A DNA stretch of 64,000 nucleotides from Tubulanus polymorphus (GCF_964204645.1 NC_134029.1:20230450-20294449), one strand, 5' to 3'. Shown: positions 1-11,909, counted from the first letter of the stretch. The notes: generated by a model from the sequence alone, not told the origin. Numbers and translations are program-made.

Positions 1-246
1 CAATGGGAACTAACGCATGGTAATTTGGGGCTTCAAGATTTGAGTCTGAGCCCGAGAAGCGCTGTCACCTGTGGCTTGTTTTAATGTCTCAATGAAAAGT
101 TTCTTGAGTATTTATTGTGGATTTAGTGGGAGAAAATATTGAGTATCTGTGTCCGATGATTACTCTCTTTTCATCTTTCCCTCAGACTATATATTTAGGA
201 TTATTTTAGTTGAAAATACAGCGAATGCTATAGGCCTAGAATCTGA

Positions 247-415
247 ATGGCCGGCACTTACTGGAAATCGGGGTAAAGTCCGGGAAATTTGTTGAATTAG
301 TATCCTTGTATCATTGAAAACAGTTTATGTATTTGACCGGATTCTTAGCTGATCAAGTCAGGGAAAACAACGTTCATGTCGGGGAAAAGCGAGCCAAATA
401 AGAGTGGCCACCCTG
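247..415. mobile_element. hAT-like MITE family F copy 1
   Basis: Shares CTTACTGGAAATCGGGG, ATTTGACCGGATTCTTAGCTGATCAAGTCAGGGAAAA and the end AGTGGCCACCCTG with the other F copies. The left end (TGGCCGGCAC) is worn. Confidence 0.8.
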
Positions 416-2230
416 AAAATCATTCATAATCAATATCATTAGTATGATCTAAAATCCTTAGCTCAGAAATACACTGTGAACATCAGTGTTTCTGGATAAA
501 CCTAATTGCTGCATTTTTTTTTCAATCTGTCTTTTTGACTCGAAAAATCCCTTGAAAAAACTCCACGCAAGAGAGATGATTGGGAAAATGGACATTTTAT
601 CTCTTAAAACTAGCTGATGAAATAACTCGGGATTATAATCGACCTTGAAAGAGGTTCTTCTCTAGCAGACGACGTCGATCGGGAATTTCGATGTTTTTCG
701 ATCACGTCGTCGGCATTTTTAATCACGATTCCGTTCGCTGAAAGGGATTAACAATTATTGCTCCACCGACGACGGTTCGATGTCTTTTCCTTTCATCGCG
801 CGCGTTCGCGTCTTAAACAGCTAATCTCTTGCGGGCTTTTCGCTGAAAAGAAATCTAATTTTCGAAAAATGGATAATGGTTCTTTATCGCGCGAGTTTGT
901 CGTTTCTGGCGCGCGCGCGAGTGCAACAATGAGAGAAAAGACCGTCGTAACGTCGCATCGTCGGCGGATGAAATGAAAGCGTATCGGGAATCGGATATTT
1001 TCGATACGGGATTTCTATTCACGAATCGAAAAATGAAATTTCGTAATCTTCTTGATGTGTAAGAATCTCTATTGATTGAGTTGGGAAGCGATGAAGTTCG
1101 GAGCGATTCTCGTCGTGGTTTTATCAACCACGCGAATTCGTTCATCATCGAAAGTGTAAAATTCGTCCGTATCTTCCATTGCTGGTGAATATTATCGATA
1201 TTAATGTATTCCTTCGATTAAACATTACAGTGAAACCTCGCGTTGTGTAATGAGCTCGGATGAAACTGTTTTTCGAATCTGAGAATATTATCGGATGTAC
1301 TGAACTGAGAATTTCAGTCCACATGAGACCGTTTGATTAATTTCGAACTTGTTACATTGAAGTATTGGGTATAGAGAGAGCGGTCTTTCTTGTCCCTGAT
1401 GTTGTTTTCAACGACAGGCCCAGACTTAGGGGGTTCGTTCATTTAGGGGTGCGTTAGATTTCAAAAGATTCACTCGACCTTTTTTCATTTGTTTTCGATC
1501 AATGTACATGCTTTCAAACTTGATTATTTGAAGCCAAATTGTGAGAAAAAAAGCAAAATTTTCGCCCCACATATGCTAGAAGTTGGGAAATTGCTTTTAG
1601 TTTTTCCAAAATTCTTGGCAAAGAGCCTTTCGGAATGCCGGACATATGTGCGAGCACCTTACAAAATGTTTCGCTTCCATGAAAACTGTTCCACTCATGA
1701 AAATAAAACCCCCACCAAAGACATGGCTGGCTATGGGCCTGAACGAGGTTAGACTGTACTACTTATGATGATTTGAAAATATGCGAGGAAGGTACTCAAA
1801 AGCTGTACGCACCGCTGGTACACTGAGGTGCCTGATGGTATATTTCTCCCTTAAGAACCGGGTACAAAATATGAAAGATATTTCATTGCCATTGGTTCTG
1901 TGATATAAACTTGCTTAAGACAGATATGGATGGCAATGAGGGATCTGGAAAATTGGGCCAATTCGGTCAGAAATACAAACTTCAGTAAATTCCATATGAG
2001 AAGATATTAACCGGATGAAACCCTTTTTTTAAGTACAGCGCATCGAGAAAGCTTAATACATGGTAAATAAGATGATTGATAAAACTGTCAGACGCAAGAT
2101 TTAACAGATGATTGATAACTTTAATAACGACTGAAAGTGTGTTTGCTTATCATTTCCCAATCCTGCCTTTTTGAATTGCCTTGGAAACATTTGAATTGGC
2201 TGACAAACCAATTTATGTAGTGTAGACATT
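416..2230. other. No supported gene
   Basis: CpG-rich 650-1160 with short frames on both strands and no splice-consistent exon. No repeat family recognised here. Confidence 0.5.
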
Positions 2231-2848
2231 GGGTATGGGTGTGGGTGTGGTAGGGTAGGGAATGGTCTGGTATGGTATGGTATGGGGGTATATATAAATG
2301 TATGGGTATGGGTATGGTAGGATAAGGTAGGGTATGGTATGGTACGGGTAAGGTAGGGTATGGGAAAGGTAGGGTATGGGTAAGGTAGGGTATGGGAAAG
2401 GTAGGGTATGATAGGGTAAGGAAGGGTATGGTTGGGTAAGGTAGGGATATTGTGGGGTATGGTATGGTATGGTAGGTTATGGTATGGGTAAGGAAGGGTG
2501 GTAGGGATATTGTAGGGTATGGTTGGGTAAGGTAGCGATATTGTAGGTATGGTAGGGTAAGGTAGGGTAAGGTAGGGTATGGTTGGGTAAGGTAGGGTAT
2601 GGTAGGGTAAGGTAGGGTATGGTTGGGTAAGGTAGGGTATGGTTGGGTAAGGTAGGGTATGGTTGGGTAAGGTAGGGATATCATAGGGTATGGGTATGGT
2701 ATGGTTGGGTAAGGTAGGATATGGTTGGGTAAGGTATGGGTATAGTTATGGTATGGTAGGGTATGGGTATGGTAGGGTAAGGTAGGGTATGGTTGGGTAA
2801 GGTAGGGATATTGTATGGTATGGGTATGGTAGGGTAAGGTATGGGTAT
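2231..2848. repeat. G-rich pentanucleotide-based satellite (GGGTA/AGGTA/TGGTT mix)
   Basis: About 620 bp built from 5-base words (GGGTA, AGGTA, TGGTA, TGGTT) with a frequent higher-order unit GGGTAAGGTAGGGTATGGTT. The plus strand is G/T-rich and almost free of C. A 270-codon Tyr/Pro/Thr/Leu frame crosses it on the minus strand simply because the repeat lacks stop codons there. It resembles degenerate telomere-like sequence but the period is 5, not 6. Confidence 0.93.
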
Positions 2849-3693
2849 ATACCGCTTGCTTTCTGGTAAACCGTCGAATATACACTTTTGTCGAAACTGA
2901 AAAATCAATTTGGAATTTTGATTTTTGTGTCATACTCTTGTTTCCGATATCAGATTCATTTATCTCTGATATTTAGTGACAGTAAGCTGTAGGTCCCTTA
3001 TTAGCTTATTAAATAAGCAAATACTGAAAATCACTCGCAGTCTCCTTTATCTTTGAACTGAAAAAAAGAGGTTGCCATATTCGACGGGGAAAAGAAAAAC
3101 CATTTTAGATGGAGTGACCATATTCTACGGTTCAACAAAAAATCATCTAATTGATTTTCTATATTCAATGCATATATCGATGTTTTATCGATAATTTAAT
3201 TAATTCCCCACATTGACCAGAATATGCCCATATATGGATATTTATGCATATTCAGTTGTTCACCAAAAAGATAGAAGATCCATATTCAGCAATAATATGA
3301 AAATTCTAAAAATGCCAATTGCCAATTTTGATAACATATTCATTCAGTTCAACTGCGACATGAAAGTGCATATTAGTCGGTTTGCAAGAAAGCCAGCGAT
3401 ACACGTCAAAATATTAAAGTTTTTTTAACGAAAAATGCCCACTTATGTTCTTCCAATTACGGGGTTCTGGCATTGAAAGATATTACCTCTTCGCCGTCAA
3501 TTTCAACGTTCCTTTCGGATCAGATTTCTGCGCTCACAGCTTCGGCGTGTGTCGTCAGTCGGTGAGTCGGTCTGTCAGTCGTTTTGACTGTGCGTCATCA
3601 TTTTCAAGAAGATGAGCTATTAATCTCGTAAAATTCAATCGTGAATCGTCATCTTCGTGTCAGCTTGATCAATCTTCGACGACGTCGCCGAAA
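2849..3693. other. No supported gene; CpG-rich leader near the end
   Basis: AT-rich to about 3440. From 3480 the sequence is richer in CpG and could be promoter or 5' UTR of the candidate exon at 3694, including a GTCGGT/GTCAGTC-rich stretch at 3551-3590. Confidence 0.4.
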
Positions 3694-3844
3694 ATGAAAT
3701 TCTTTTTTCGACGGTCTTTTAACTTACTATTTAGCCGAATTTGCGACCTTGACAGTAACGCGGAGAATGGCCTCCGGATTAAACAAGCTGAGAATTATAT
3801 TGTAGATTTGAGTTCCGAAGATTTTATCGAAAAATTTGATCGAG
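3694..3844 (+). CDS. Candidate first coding exon, gene unknown
   Basis: An ATG with purines just before it (GCCGAAAATG) opens 50 codons starting MKFFFRRSFNLLFSRICDLD and ending SSEDFIEKFDR, followed directly by a donor CGAG|GTAAAG (phase 1). The upstream 200 bp are CpG-rich and could be a 5' UTR. No partner exon was found, so this is inference from start, composition and donor only. Past the donor the frame runs into a family C repeat. Confidence 0.25.
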
Positions 3845-3924
3845 GTAAAGGAACTGAATTTAACTCATTTGATATGTCTGGGTTCAGACATCAGGCATTT
3901 TTACCTCTGGCATTATTACCTGGA

Positions 3925-4008
3925 TGCGTTGCACAGTCACAGCTTAGGTTTAAGACCAGTCTAAACCCGTCTATGGTTCTATAGCCAATTCAACTACTGT
4001 AGATCTTC
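3925..4008. mobile_element. Family C fragment
   Basis: GCGTTGCACAGTCACAGCTTAGGTTTAAGACCAGTCTAAAC is the left arm of family C, truncated before family E begins at 4011. Confidence 0.7.
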
Positions 4009-4010
4009 GG

Positions 4011-4403
4011 GGCCCGGTTTTATAGACTGGTATTACCTTTAACCCGGGGGTTAACTCAATTGAAAATGAATTAAATTAGCTCCTGGGTTAACCCTTTCAG
4101 TGATGACTAATCAATACCCTATAGCGCTGGAGATAATTTGAAAATTTTGAAAAAATCCACCCTGATGTGTTGAATAACGGGAATACCGCTATAGTGTGTC
4201 TACACCGCGGCCCGGTGTATCGTTAGGTACTAGTATTTCACTATGTTTGACAGGTGCTGCCATTTTTCAAGAGATATAATTACTAATTACATCAATACAC
4301 CTCAGTGCGGTGTACTAGCAAAATCTATCACTGATTTATACACCGCACTGCAGTGTAGATGCACTGAAAGGGTTAAAGGTAATGCTAGTCTATAAAACAG
4401 GGC
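4011..4403 (+). mobile_element. Foldback repeat family E, split by a P element
   Basis: Outer arms GGCCCGGTTTTATAGACTGG and CTAGTCTATAAAACAGGGC are inverted copies. Inside them a TTAA site was used by piggyBac-like copy 1. Without the insert the element is about 110 bp. Confidence 0.85.
4092..4372 (+). mobile_element. piggyBac-like MITE, family P copy 1
   Basis: TTAA (4088-4091) precedes CCCTTTCAGTG and the element ends CACTGAAAGGG before TTAA (4373-4376). Terminal inverted repeats starting CCC and the TTAA target site are piggyBac hallmarks. The internal palindromes ACACCGCAGTGCGGTGTA are shared by all copies. There is no coding capacity. It sits inside a family E repeat. Confidence 0.9.
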
Positions 4404-4524
4404 ACTGGGGATCAGAAAATCTGTTCTTAATAACTGATAGTTTGTTATATCTAGTATGAAATTATCCCATTTGGGATGAAATTATTTTTTTGTAATAACT
4501 GATAATCATTATTAGTCTTTGTAA

Positions 4525-4625
4525 CAAGTTTCCACTGTATAAGGAATCGTTTACGGTATTTGAAAGCTTTGAATAAAATGAAGATTTTCATCAGATAGCT
4601 ATGCTTAGCACTGAATCGGGCTGAT
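4525..4625. repeat. Repeat family H copy 1
   Basis: GTATAAGGAATCGTTTACGGTATTTGAA ... TCATCAGATAGCTATGCTTAGCACTGAATC matches 7392-7490 at about 80 percent. Confidence 0.72.
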
Positions 4626-5366
4626 CAGTTGATAGTGAAAGACTCTTCTTTACTCTGTCGTTGTCATCTGTCGACTATACTGTTTGAAAGGGTTAACACC
4701 GTCCGTGTCTGTTGGATTGATGAGAATTTTGATTTCATTTCATGCATTTATGATCATTTACTACGCAGAACTGATCGTATAAAGCCCTGTGCAGTGTTAT
4801 CATTGATTTTTGCTTGCACCCGATCGTACCGAGATAACGGAAATCCTTTACGCGTCAGACATCACCGTTAAGATAGCCGAAATACCGTGAATCAAAAATT
4901 CGGAGACTCAAAAAAAGTTGGAGATTTTTTACGATGCGTATGACTACATGAGAAAATGTAGTGCGCGTCTAGTTATTTTCACTTCGTTGAGCATAAAAGT
5001 TGCAGTAAAAACCATTTTCAACGTATAGACGAAGTTTCAGAATCAAGTCTTGGCCCTTTAGAATCTTTAACCCACATCCGCGGTTCATATCGAAGCCAAA
5101 CGATGAAACTTTTAACTTCACAATATTATCTATACGATTAGTTACTTCTCTGTGCTATCGCAACCACTTGAATAAAAAGACATTCTCAACTAAGACTCCG
5201 TTTCAAAATCTAGTCTTGGGCCCTTTTTAAGTGTTTAACCCAAGTATCAAGTGGATGTGACGTCCTCATAAATTTAGTTTAAATCGAGACCAAACCTTAT
5301 ACTTCACTATTATCCATGCACTATTGATCAATTTAGTTAGTTCCCTGTACATGCACAGCCACTTAA

Positions 5367-5498
5367 CCCTTTCAGTGCGTCTACACCGCAGTGCGGTGTA
5401 TAAATCAGTGATGGACTTAGCTAGTACACCACACTAGGGTGGGATTTTTCCAATTATCTCCAGCACTATAGGGTATTAATGAGTCAGCACTGAAAGGG
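5367..5498 (-). mobile_element. piggyBac-like MITE, family P copy 2, internally deleted
   Basis: TTAA flanks both ends (5363-5366, 5499-5502). In reverse orientation to copy 1; the middle is missing, leaving 132 bp with intact termini. Confidence 0.9.
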
Positions 5499-6031
5499 TT
5501 AATAAAAAGACATTTTCTACTAAAGACTCCATTTCATAATCTAGTCTTTAACCAAACTATCGAGTGAATGTCTTCATAAATCTAAATTATGTCGAAGCCA
5601 AATGGGAAAACTTTACCCTTCAAAATTATCCACTATTGATCAAGTTACTTCTCGGTAATATATCGGAGCCACTTAATAGACAGACGTTTTTTCTCTCGCT
5701 TGTCACAGACTGTCGTCTCGTCAGTAGCATCTTCTTACCGTGTTTTCTTATTCATAATCGAATTTGGCACATTGTCAAGCGCGTCTGTTTTTATGATAGA
5801 AACTGACGTGTGTTCAGCCGCGACGTGTCGGAATACTGATGTAACTAAACAATATTACCCGTCGATGAAATATTTACGATTCGTCGTTGCGTATTACCTT
5901 ATGCATTGACATCGCCCGTTATCAGATTACGCCTGACTTTGTTGATACGAACCCGGAGGTGTTTGACGCGTCGCCGATATCTAGCGAAAAGTAAACCGAC
6001 GTTAACGGGGCTAGTAACGACGATGATCGTA

Positions 6032-6391
6032 AAGCCTAGCGCACATCGACACTGCGATTGGAGACAACTAGTTGCAAGGCAGTTTTCGGCGCATGAGAGG
6101 AACTGGCTGGATACGATCAGTTGCTTGAACGTGTCGATGTGAGCGAGCTTGCAATTGGTAAGCGTCGATCTATCTCCAGTTCCACCCAGTTGCTCATGTT
6201 CTACTTTTGAGCAACTGGTTGTACTCAATCGCAGTCATATCTGTCGATGTGCGCGCTCTGGATCTCGACGATCGACACGCGCCATGCAGTTGCTGCAACT
6301 AACCGGTTGTAACTAGATTTCGATGTGCGCGGGGTAATCGTTCGGTAGCAACTAGTTGTCTCCAATCGCAGTGTCGATGTGCGCTAGGCTT
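6032..6391. mobile_element. Family L element with 44-bp perfect terminal inverted repeats
   Basis: Positions 6032-6075 are the exact reverse complement of 6348-6391 (outer end AAGCCTAGCGCACATCGACA). The 272-bp interior has partial copies of the same TCGATGTGCGCG word and other GCAACT/AGTTGC pairs. No coding capacity. Perfect arms suggest recent activity or gene conversion. Only one copy in this window. Confidence 0.88.
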
Positions 6392-6621
6392 AAGGGATGA
6401 ACGCTCGTATTCTCATCGGTATAGAGGCTGAATCTTCGTAGAGAAGAAAAGATGTTTGTATCAATGAAAGATCCCCCTCCGGCATGAGTACTCGTCGTAA
6501 TAACAAGGGTATCATCTATTAAACGCAGTCAGCCATTGATTTCTGATTGGGATAATTGCTTAAGAATTTTTCACAAAAAAAAAAACATTTGATGATGGCT
6601 GGACGATAATAGTCGGTATGG

Positions 6622-6777
6622 CAGTGTTTTCAGAAATTAACAAGCCAGGTCCCTTTGAAAAACAGGAGGGTCCCATCATATGTCACAGTCCCGGAAATGA
6701 AAGCTGTTTTGAAAAAACAGGCGGGTCCTTTACAAACGACAGACGGACCTGGGACCTGGCTCTTATTGAAAACACTG
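6622..6777. mobile_element. N5 MITE copy 1 (CAGTGTTTTC ends, 5-bp TSD)
   Basis: 156 bp with about 28-bp imperfect inverted ends (CAGTGTTTTCA...GCCAGGTCCC). Flanked by TATGG on both sides (6617-6621, 6778-6782). The CAGTG ends resemble hAT; 5-bp target duplications fit the hAT5 subgroup. Superfamily assignment is inference. Confidence 0.87.
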
Positions 6778-6908
6778 TATGGGCCTCAATGGATTCTTCA
6801 AAAATGATGACGACGAATATGGATGAAGCCGACACTTTTCTAACAGATCATTCATTCGAATTGTGTTTCAAATCATGCATATTATTTAATACTTCGTCAC
6901 GTTTCGGA

Positions 6909-7358
6909 AGGGTGGGGCCACTCACCTGAAAATCGGGGAATAATCAATAGTCAGGGAAATTTCTTTTCATTAAAAAAGGTCGCGGAATTTTGTAAAAAGA
7001 AAATAAGCTGGAAATCAGGGAATTGTCACAGCAGACGTGTTGGAAGCAATTTGTGATTGCCGTGGCCAAATGCCGATTTTGGACAGGTTCTAAATATTTC
7101 TGCAGCGAATTTACTTAATCTCTCCAAAAACGTGGTATTCAAAGAATACCGTCATTGAGTAAATTATTGCAGCAGCTTTCGCCGCTGCCGTCGCTGCACT
7201 TCCAACGACACTGCACAGGGAAATTTGTTTAGATTCCTAGGTTTAGCGTGAAATAAAAAAATCAAACAGTTTCCATCTATGTATTTGACCGTGTAAATTG
7301 ATTCTTAGCAGGTCAAGTCAGAGAAAAAAATGCATGTCAGGGAATAATGGCCACCCTG
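6909..7358. mobile_element. hAT-like MITE family F copy 2, interrupted
   Basis: Left end AGGGTGGGGCCACTCACCTG, right end TGGCCACCCTG. Positions 7036-7213 are foreign to the family and match the reverse complement of 28430-28550, so a second repeat (G) inserted here. Confidence 0.82.
7036..7213. repeat. Repeat family G, copy 1
   Basis: GTGTTGGAAGCAATTTGTGATTGC ... GGACAGGTTCTAAATATTTC ... AACGTGGTATTCAAAGAATACC is inverted relative to the copy at 28430. GTATTCAAAGAATAC is a small palindrome at one side. Confidence 0.78.
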
Positions 7359-7369
7359 CTTCTGCCATT

Positions 7370-7495
7370 TTTATAATTTTGGTGGGTATATATACATGTA
7401 TAAAGAATTGGTTACAGTATTTGAACGATATGAACGAAACAATGATTGTCATCGGATAGCTGTAGTTAGCGCTGAATCAGCCATCAGGAGCCATT
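7370..7495. repeat. Repeat family H copy 2
   Basis: GTATAAAGAATTGGTTACAGTATTTGAA ... TCATCGGATAGCTGTAGTTAGCGCTGAATC, partner of the copy at 4525. Confidence 0.72.
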
Positions 7496-8161
7496 TTAGT
7501 ACCTAAACCCTTCCACCCTCGAGAGAGTGAGAGAACTACACTGATTACCGGGGACATGTTGATATTGTTGCCGACGGGCAATCAGCTTTCCCTCTCATTC
7601 TCGCTCGGCGGATTTATATTATTAGCTTTTCACGTCGCATGTATACACAATGGGTTTCGTTGACACCCGTTCCGCACGATACACGATACACGATACGCGT
7701 ATCGATACCGCGTGCGTCTGCTCCGTCGACGTTTCGGCAGCGGCGCGGCGGCGACGACGGAGTTACATGCGCCAATTTGACGCCCGAAGCGCCGCGTAAT
7801 GAAGCCTCGTGGCTGCTCGAACTATGTACATAACGAAAAGGAAAAAAACGAACACTACGTGATTATCGACGATCACGAAATCGCGCACATGAGATCACCT
7901 TATTTCGCGTCGATTTCTGTACTTCGAAAATCATCTGCCCGAAGTTCAGTTCCGACTTCTAATAAGCCGGTATATCCCGCAGTGTTAAGCGCCTTGTCTC
8001 GATTCATTTGTTGTTGGGGCTGCACGTTGCGTTATTGCTGCGTCTTTTCATTCGGTTTCGGTTTCAAATGAATTTGCTAGGTGGTGAACGTCGATAGTTT
8101 GCGAAATGTTTCAAATTTCGCGAATCGATTAACATGTAAGCCGTGAACGTGCACAGACTAT

Positions 8162-8498
8162 AGCCGCGATAACACGAGCATTTTTGGCCCGTGCCAAATT
8201 TGGCTTGGGATAACTGCTCACAAGGGTGCCAATGGGCCTGAGCCTTTTGGGCCAGGGCCAAATTTGGCCGACCAAAAACGTCGGACCAGGCCCGAGCCAA
8301 ATTTTAGCACGAGACAAAAGATTGCGTTTGAATTGCAACTGGTTCCGGAAATGACTCACTTTGCTTTGAACATTGTTGAGTATCTGATGAATGGTTTGCG
8401 TGTGAAGGCACTCTCTAATTAGGCACGGGCCAAATTGGGCCTGAGCCTGATCCGTGCCAATTTGGCCCTGGCCAAATCGTGTCCGTGTGATCGCGCCT
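8162..8498 (-). mobile_element. MITE family A copy 1
   Basis: Ends AGCCGCGATAACACG and GTGTGATCGCGCCT. Interior rich in GGGCCAAATTTGGC palindromes, with the shared block GAATTGCAACTGGTTCCGGAAATGACTCACTT. No coding frame. Confidence 0.88.
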
Positions 8499-8631
8499 TA
8501 TTTTAGCCCGCCTTGAAACTTGTAATCATTAGAATGGTCCTTGAATCATTTTGATTTTACTGACATTTCTGGTTTCAGCAGCTATACACAAACTTTTCGG
8601 TATCATCATTAATGTTTTCAGATATTCCAGG

Positions 8632-8906
8632 CATGGCCCGGATCAGACCCCGGTTAAATTTTGCCCGTGCCTAGTTAGAGAGCGCGTTCACGCGTAAACC
8701 ACTCACTCATACTATTAACGATAAAGCAAGGTCACTTCCGGAACCACCGTGCATTTGCACAGAATTTAACCCACGTTGAAATTTGGCATGGGCCTGAGTC
8801 TGATGTTTTGGTCAAGCTAAATTTGGCCCGGGTCAAACAGGCACGGGCCCTGTTGGCACCCATGTGAACGTTGGCCTGCGCCAAAATGCTTTAGTGCTCG
8901 TAGCTA
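8632..8906 (+). mobile_element. MITE family A copy 2, left end truncated
   Basis: GGCCCGGATCAGACCCCGG ... GCCTAGTTAGAGAGCGCGTTCACGCGTAAACCACTCACTCATACT ... CAAAATGCTTTAGTGCTCGTAGCT, all family A blocks. Confidence 0.83.
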
Positions 8907-9398
8907 TCATTAATATCGTGCTCTCTCGCTTTGATTTGTTTTTTTTAATGCTTTCCGCGTCTTCAAATATTTGATCCACGTTACTCGATGGTGGTTTTTC
9001 CTCCGCGGCATTCAAGTAGGGCGAAGGGAATTGTCACAAACTGATAAAAACCATTTCATGTGTTTATAATGAGCCTGTTTTTATTTCGTCGAACCTCGTC
9101 GGGTTGATGCGGTTTCAGCTCACTCGACTAGCGGTTTCTACGTTCACAGCGGTCGACAGTGGAAACGACGTGTTCATCCATTAAAAATGGATAGGATTGC
9201 CGCCGCCGCCTTAGTCGTTGTCGTCGACGATATCAAAGATTTGGCTCATTACCATTCCTGTGAGCAACTTCCTTTCGCGTTTCGTAGAATCGAAGCGTCA
9301 TTCCGCAGTTACACGAAGAATTTCACGCTGGAAATGAACTGAGCGCGGCGCGTGCATACGATCAAACAATCTTGAGAAAAAATACTGAAATGATCTTC

Positions 9399-9871
<473 letters not shown>

Positions 9872-10021
9872 AAATGGTGCCGGTAATTTGTTTTCGCGTT
9901 ATTTCACCGTGTTTTGAATTACGGGCCGCGTTGTCGCTAATGTTTGTCATCATCGAGTTGAAATTAAGAATAAAAAACACATTTGAAGTCGGTGCTATAT
10001 TATTACTACTCCGCTACACTG

Positions 10022-10160
10022 CTATCATCACGGAGACGATTTGGCACGGGCCAAACTGGCACGGATCAGACTCCAGCTCCCTCCCCCGAGTCAAAATTTG
10101 GCCCGGGGCCTAATTAGAGACCGGGTTCACATGTAAACCACTCACTCAATACTACTTCGC
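10022..10160 (+). mobile_element. MITE family A copy 3, left-end fragment
   Basis: TATCATCACGGAGACGATTTGGCACGGGCC to AAACCACTCACTCAATACTAC; the right half is missing. Begins about 150 bp after the CTG array. Confidence 0.83.
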
Positions 10161-10590
10161 AGAAATTTGGGGGGGGGGTTTCGGCACACCTTGGTGGCAC
10201 CCTGATTATATGAATGTTTCATCAAAGCTTGTCATATTTTGTATCTGCAGGCAATTATCTTTCATTCAGTGTGTAAGGCATCAAAATTGGAGTAGTTCTG
10301 ACCGAGTTGATACCATTTTGAAATATAAACTGCTACCTAATTAGCCGAAATAAAGAAATCGCTCGTGCAATGTAGGAAGTTTTTGAATCGAAACGGTAGA
10401 TACGAAAGGGTTAATGTTAAGATTGCCTCCTGGGTTGAAGCAGTACGTTTCCAATGCTTTATCTTTTAGAGTTAAATTCAACAGAGAACTGAGTAACTAT
10501 TAATCCGGGGCATTAAACAAAAAGAATCGCTTTTAAGTCACGTGTCGGGGCTGTGCAGTATTCTCCATCTTTGAAGATGATCACTGTTCT

Positions 10591-10644
10591 GTCTGTCTGT
10601 CCGTCCGTCCGTCCGTCCGTCCGTCCGTCCGTCCGTCCGTCCGT

Positions 10645-10676
<32 letters not shown>

Positions 10677-10854
10677 CAGTCAGTCAGTCAGTCAGTCAGT
10701 CAGTCAGTCAGTCAGTCAGTCAGTCAGTCAGTCAGTCAGTCAGTCAGTCAGTCAGTCAGTCAGTCAGTCAGTCAGTCAGTCAGTCAGTCAGTCAGTCAGT
10801 CAGTCAGTCAGTCAGTCAGTCAGTCAGTCAGTCAGTCAGTCAGTCTGTCTGTCT
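10591..10854. repeat. Compound tetranucleotide array (GTCT)2(GTCC)13(GTCA)48(GTCT)3
   Basis: Blocks: GTCT 10591-10598, GTCC 10599-10650, GTCA 10651-10842, GTCT 10843-10854. Every block differs only at the fourth base and the blocks are internally perfect, implying spread of point variants by slippage. The long Ser-Val-Ser-Gln reading frame across it is an artefact of the period. Confidence 0.97.
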
Positions 10855-10869
10855 GAAATAAATGACTGT

Positions 10870-11905
10870 CAATCGTTCAGATTTTTATTGGTGCATTCAA
10901 CGTGTGGGCGCGCGGTTTCAGATCGTATTTATACGCGACGCGAAATCTCGACGATCTATCGAACGCGTTCTGAAAGAGACAATTTTCTCGCTCTGTGTCG
11001 GCGGGTAACGAGTTTATCAAACAAAGTCCGCGATCAATTTGAAATCTCCGTAGCGGGGCGCGCGCGCGCGTGATTGATGCGAGTTCCTACGTATATACTC
11101 GCCACGTCGTCGGTTTGCGACCCGGGGTCCCGATTATTGCGCTCGGCGGACGGTTTATCGCCGTGGTTACCGCCGGCGGCGGCAGCATCGATTACGCATA
11201 TGATCGCCTCGATATTTTATCGATGGATTTTTTTCTCTCACTCGCGAAAATTACGAGCGTGAACGGGTTTTAATGAAGTGATGGGTAATAAATTTCCGAC
11301 TCGACTCGGATCGATGCGATACGGCGATGGCTTCTCGTGATCGGCTGTTTTATCGACTGCGCTTAATACGCGATTTCGGTCGTAGAAGATGCAAACCTTA
11401 AATCAACAGTGACTTCGATTGCGACGGGTATCGAGACGTAAGCCACGTTCACTAGCTACCAGTGGTTAGACCGTTCTAAATGGGTCCGTACCTGGATTGT
11501 GTAAATTTAGTGCCTAATCAGAGCGCGCATTCACACACACAAACGCATACCTAAAAAGTGGTCAATTAGAATGTGCCGATTGAAGATTGCAGTTTATCAA
11601 TATATCTTTACACATCAATCTATGGTAAATTCTATTAGGACATTTTCAGAACAACAGATATTGGAACCAGTTTCTGTCCACATACACGGAAATTTAGTCC
11701 GTTCCAAATTTCGATGCGGCTAAGGCAAATGAGGCTTAGGTGAAATTTGGGCTAATCTGAATAGATGTTTTGAGACCCGCTCTATGAATTCAATTAGCTA
11801 CTGAGAATATATGCCCCGCAGGCATGGCCAGTTTTGAGGCAAGGCATAAATCAATGAAATTTTTTCGAATATTGAGGTTGCTTTTATATATTGAACTCAT
11901 GATAT
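10870..11905. other. CpG-rich stretch without a recognised gene
   Basis: 10880-11440 is rich in CG dinucleotides and restriction-like palindromes with short open frames (61-67 codons), none recognised. 11455-11720 carries weak traces of family A words. Confidence 0.4.
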
Positions 11906-11909
11906 CCTG

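Noticed and set aside
2121-2933. 270-codon minus-strand frame rich in Tyr, Pro and Thr
   Set aside because: It is the translation of the GGGTA-type satellite, which lacks stop codons on that strand. No gene structure around it.
10553-10861. 102-codon Ser-Val-Ser-Gln frame
   Set aside because: Produced by the 4-base tandem repeat.
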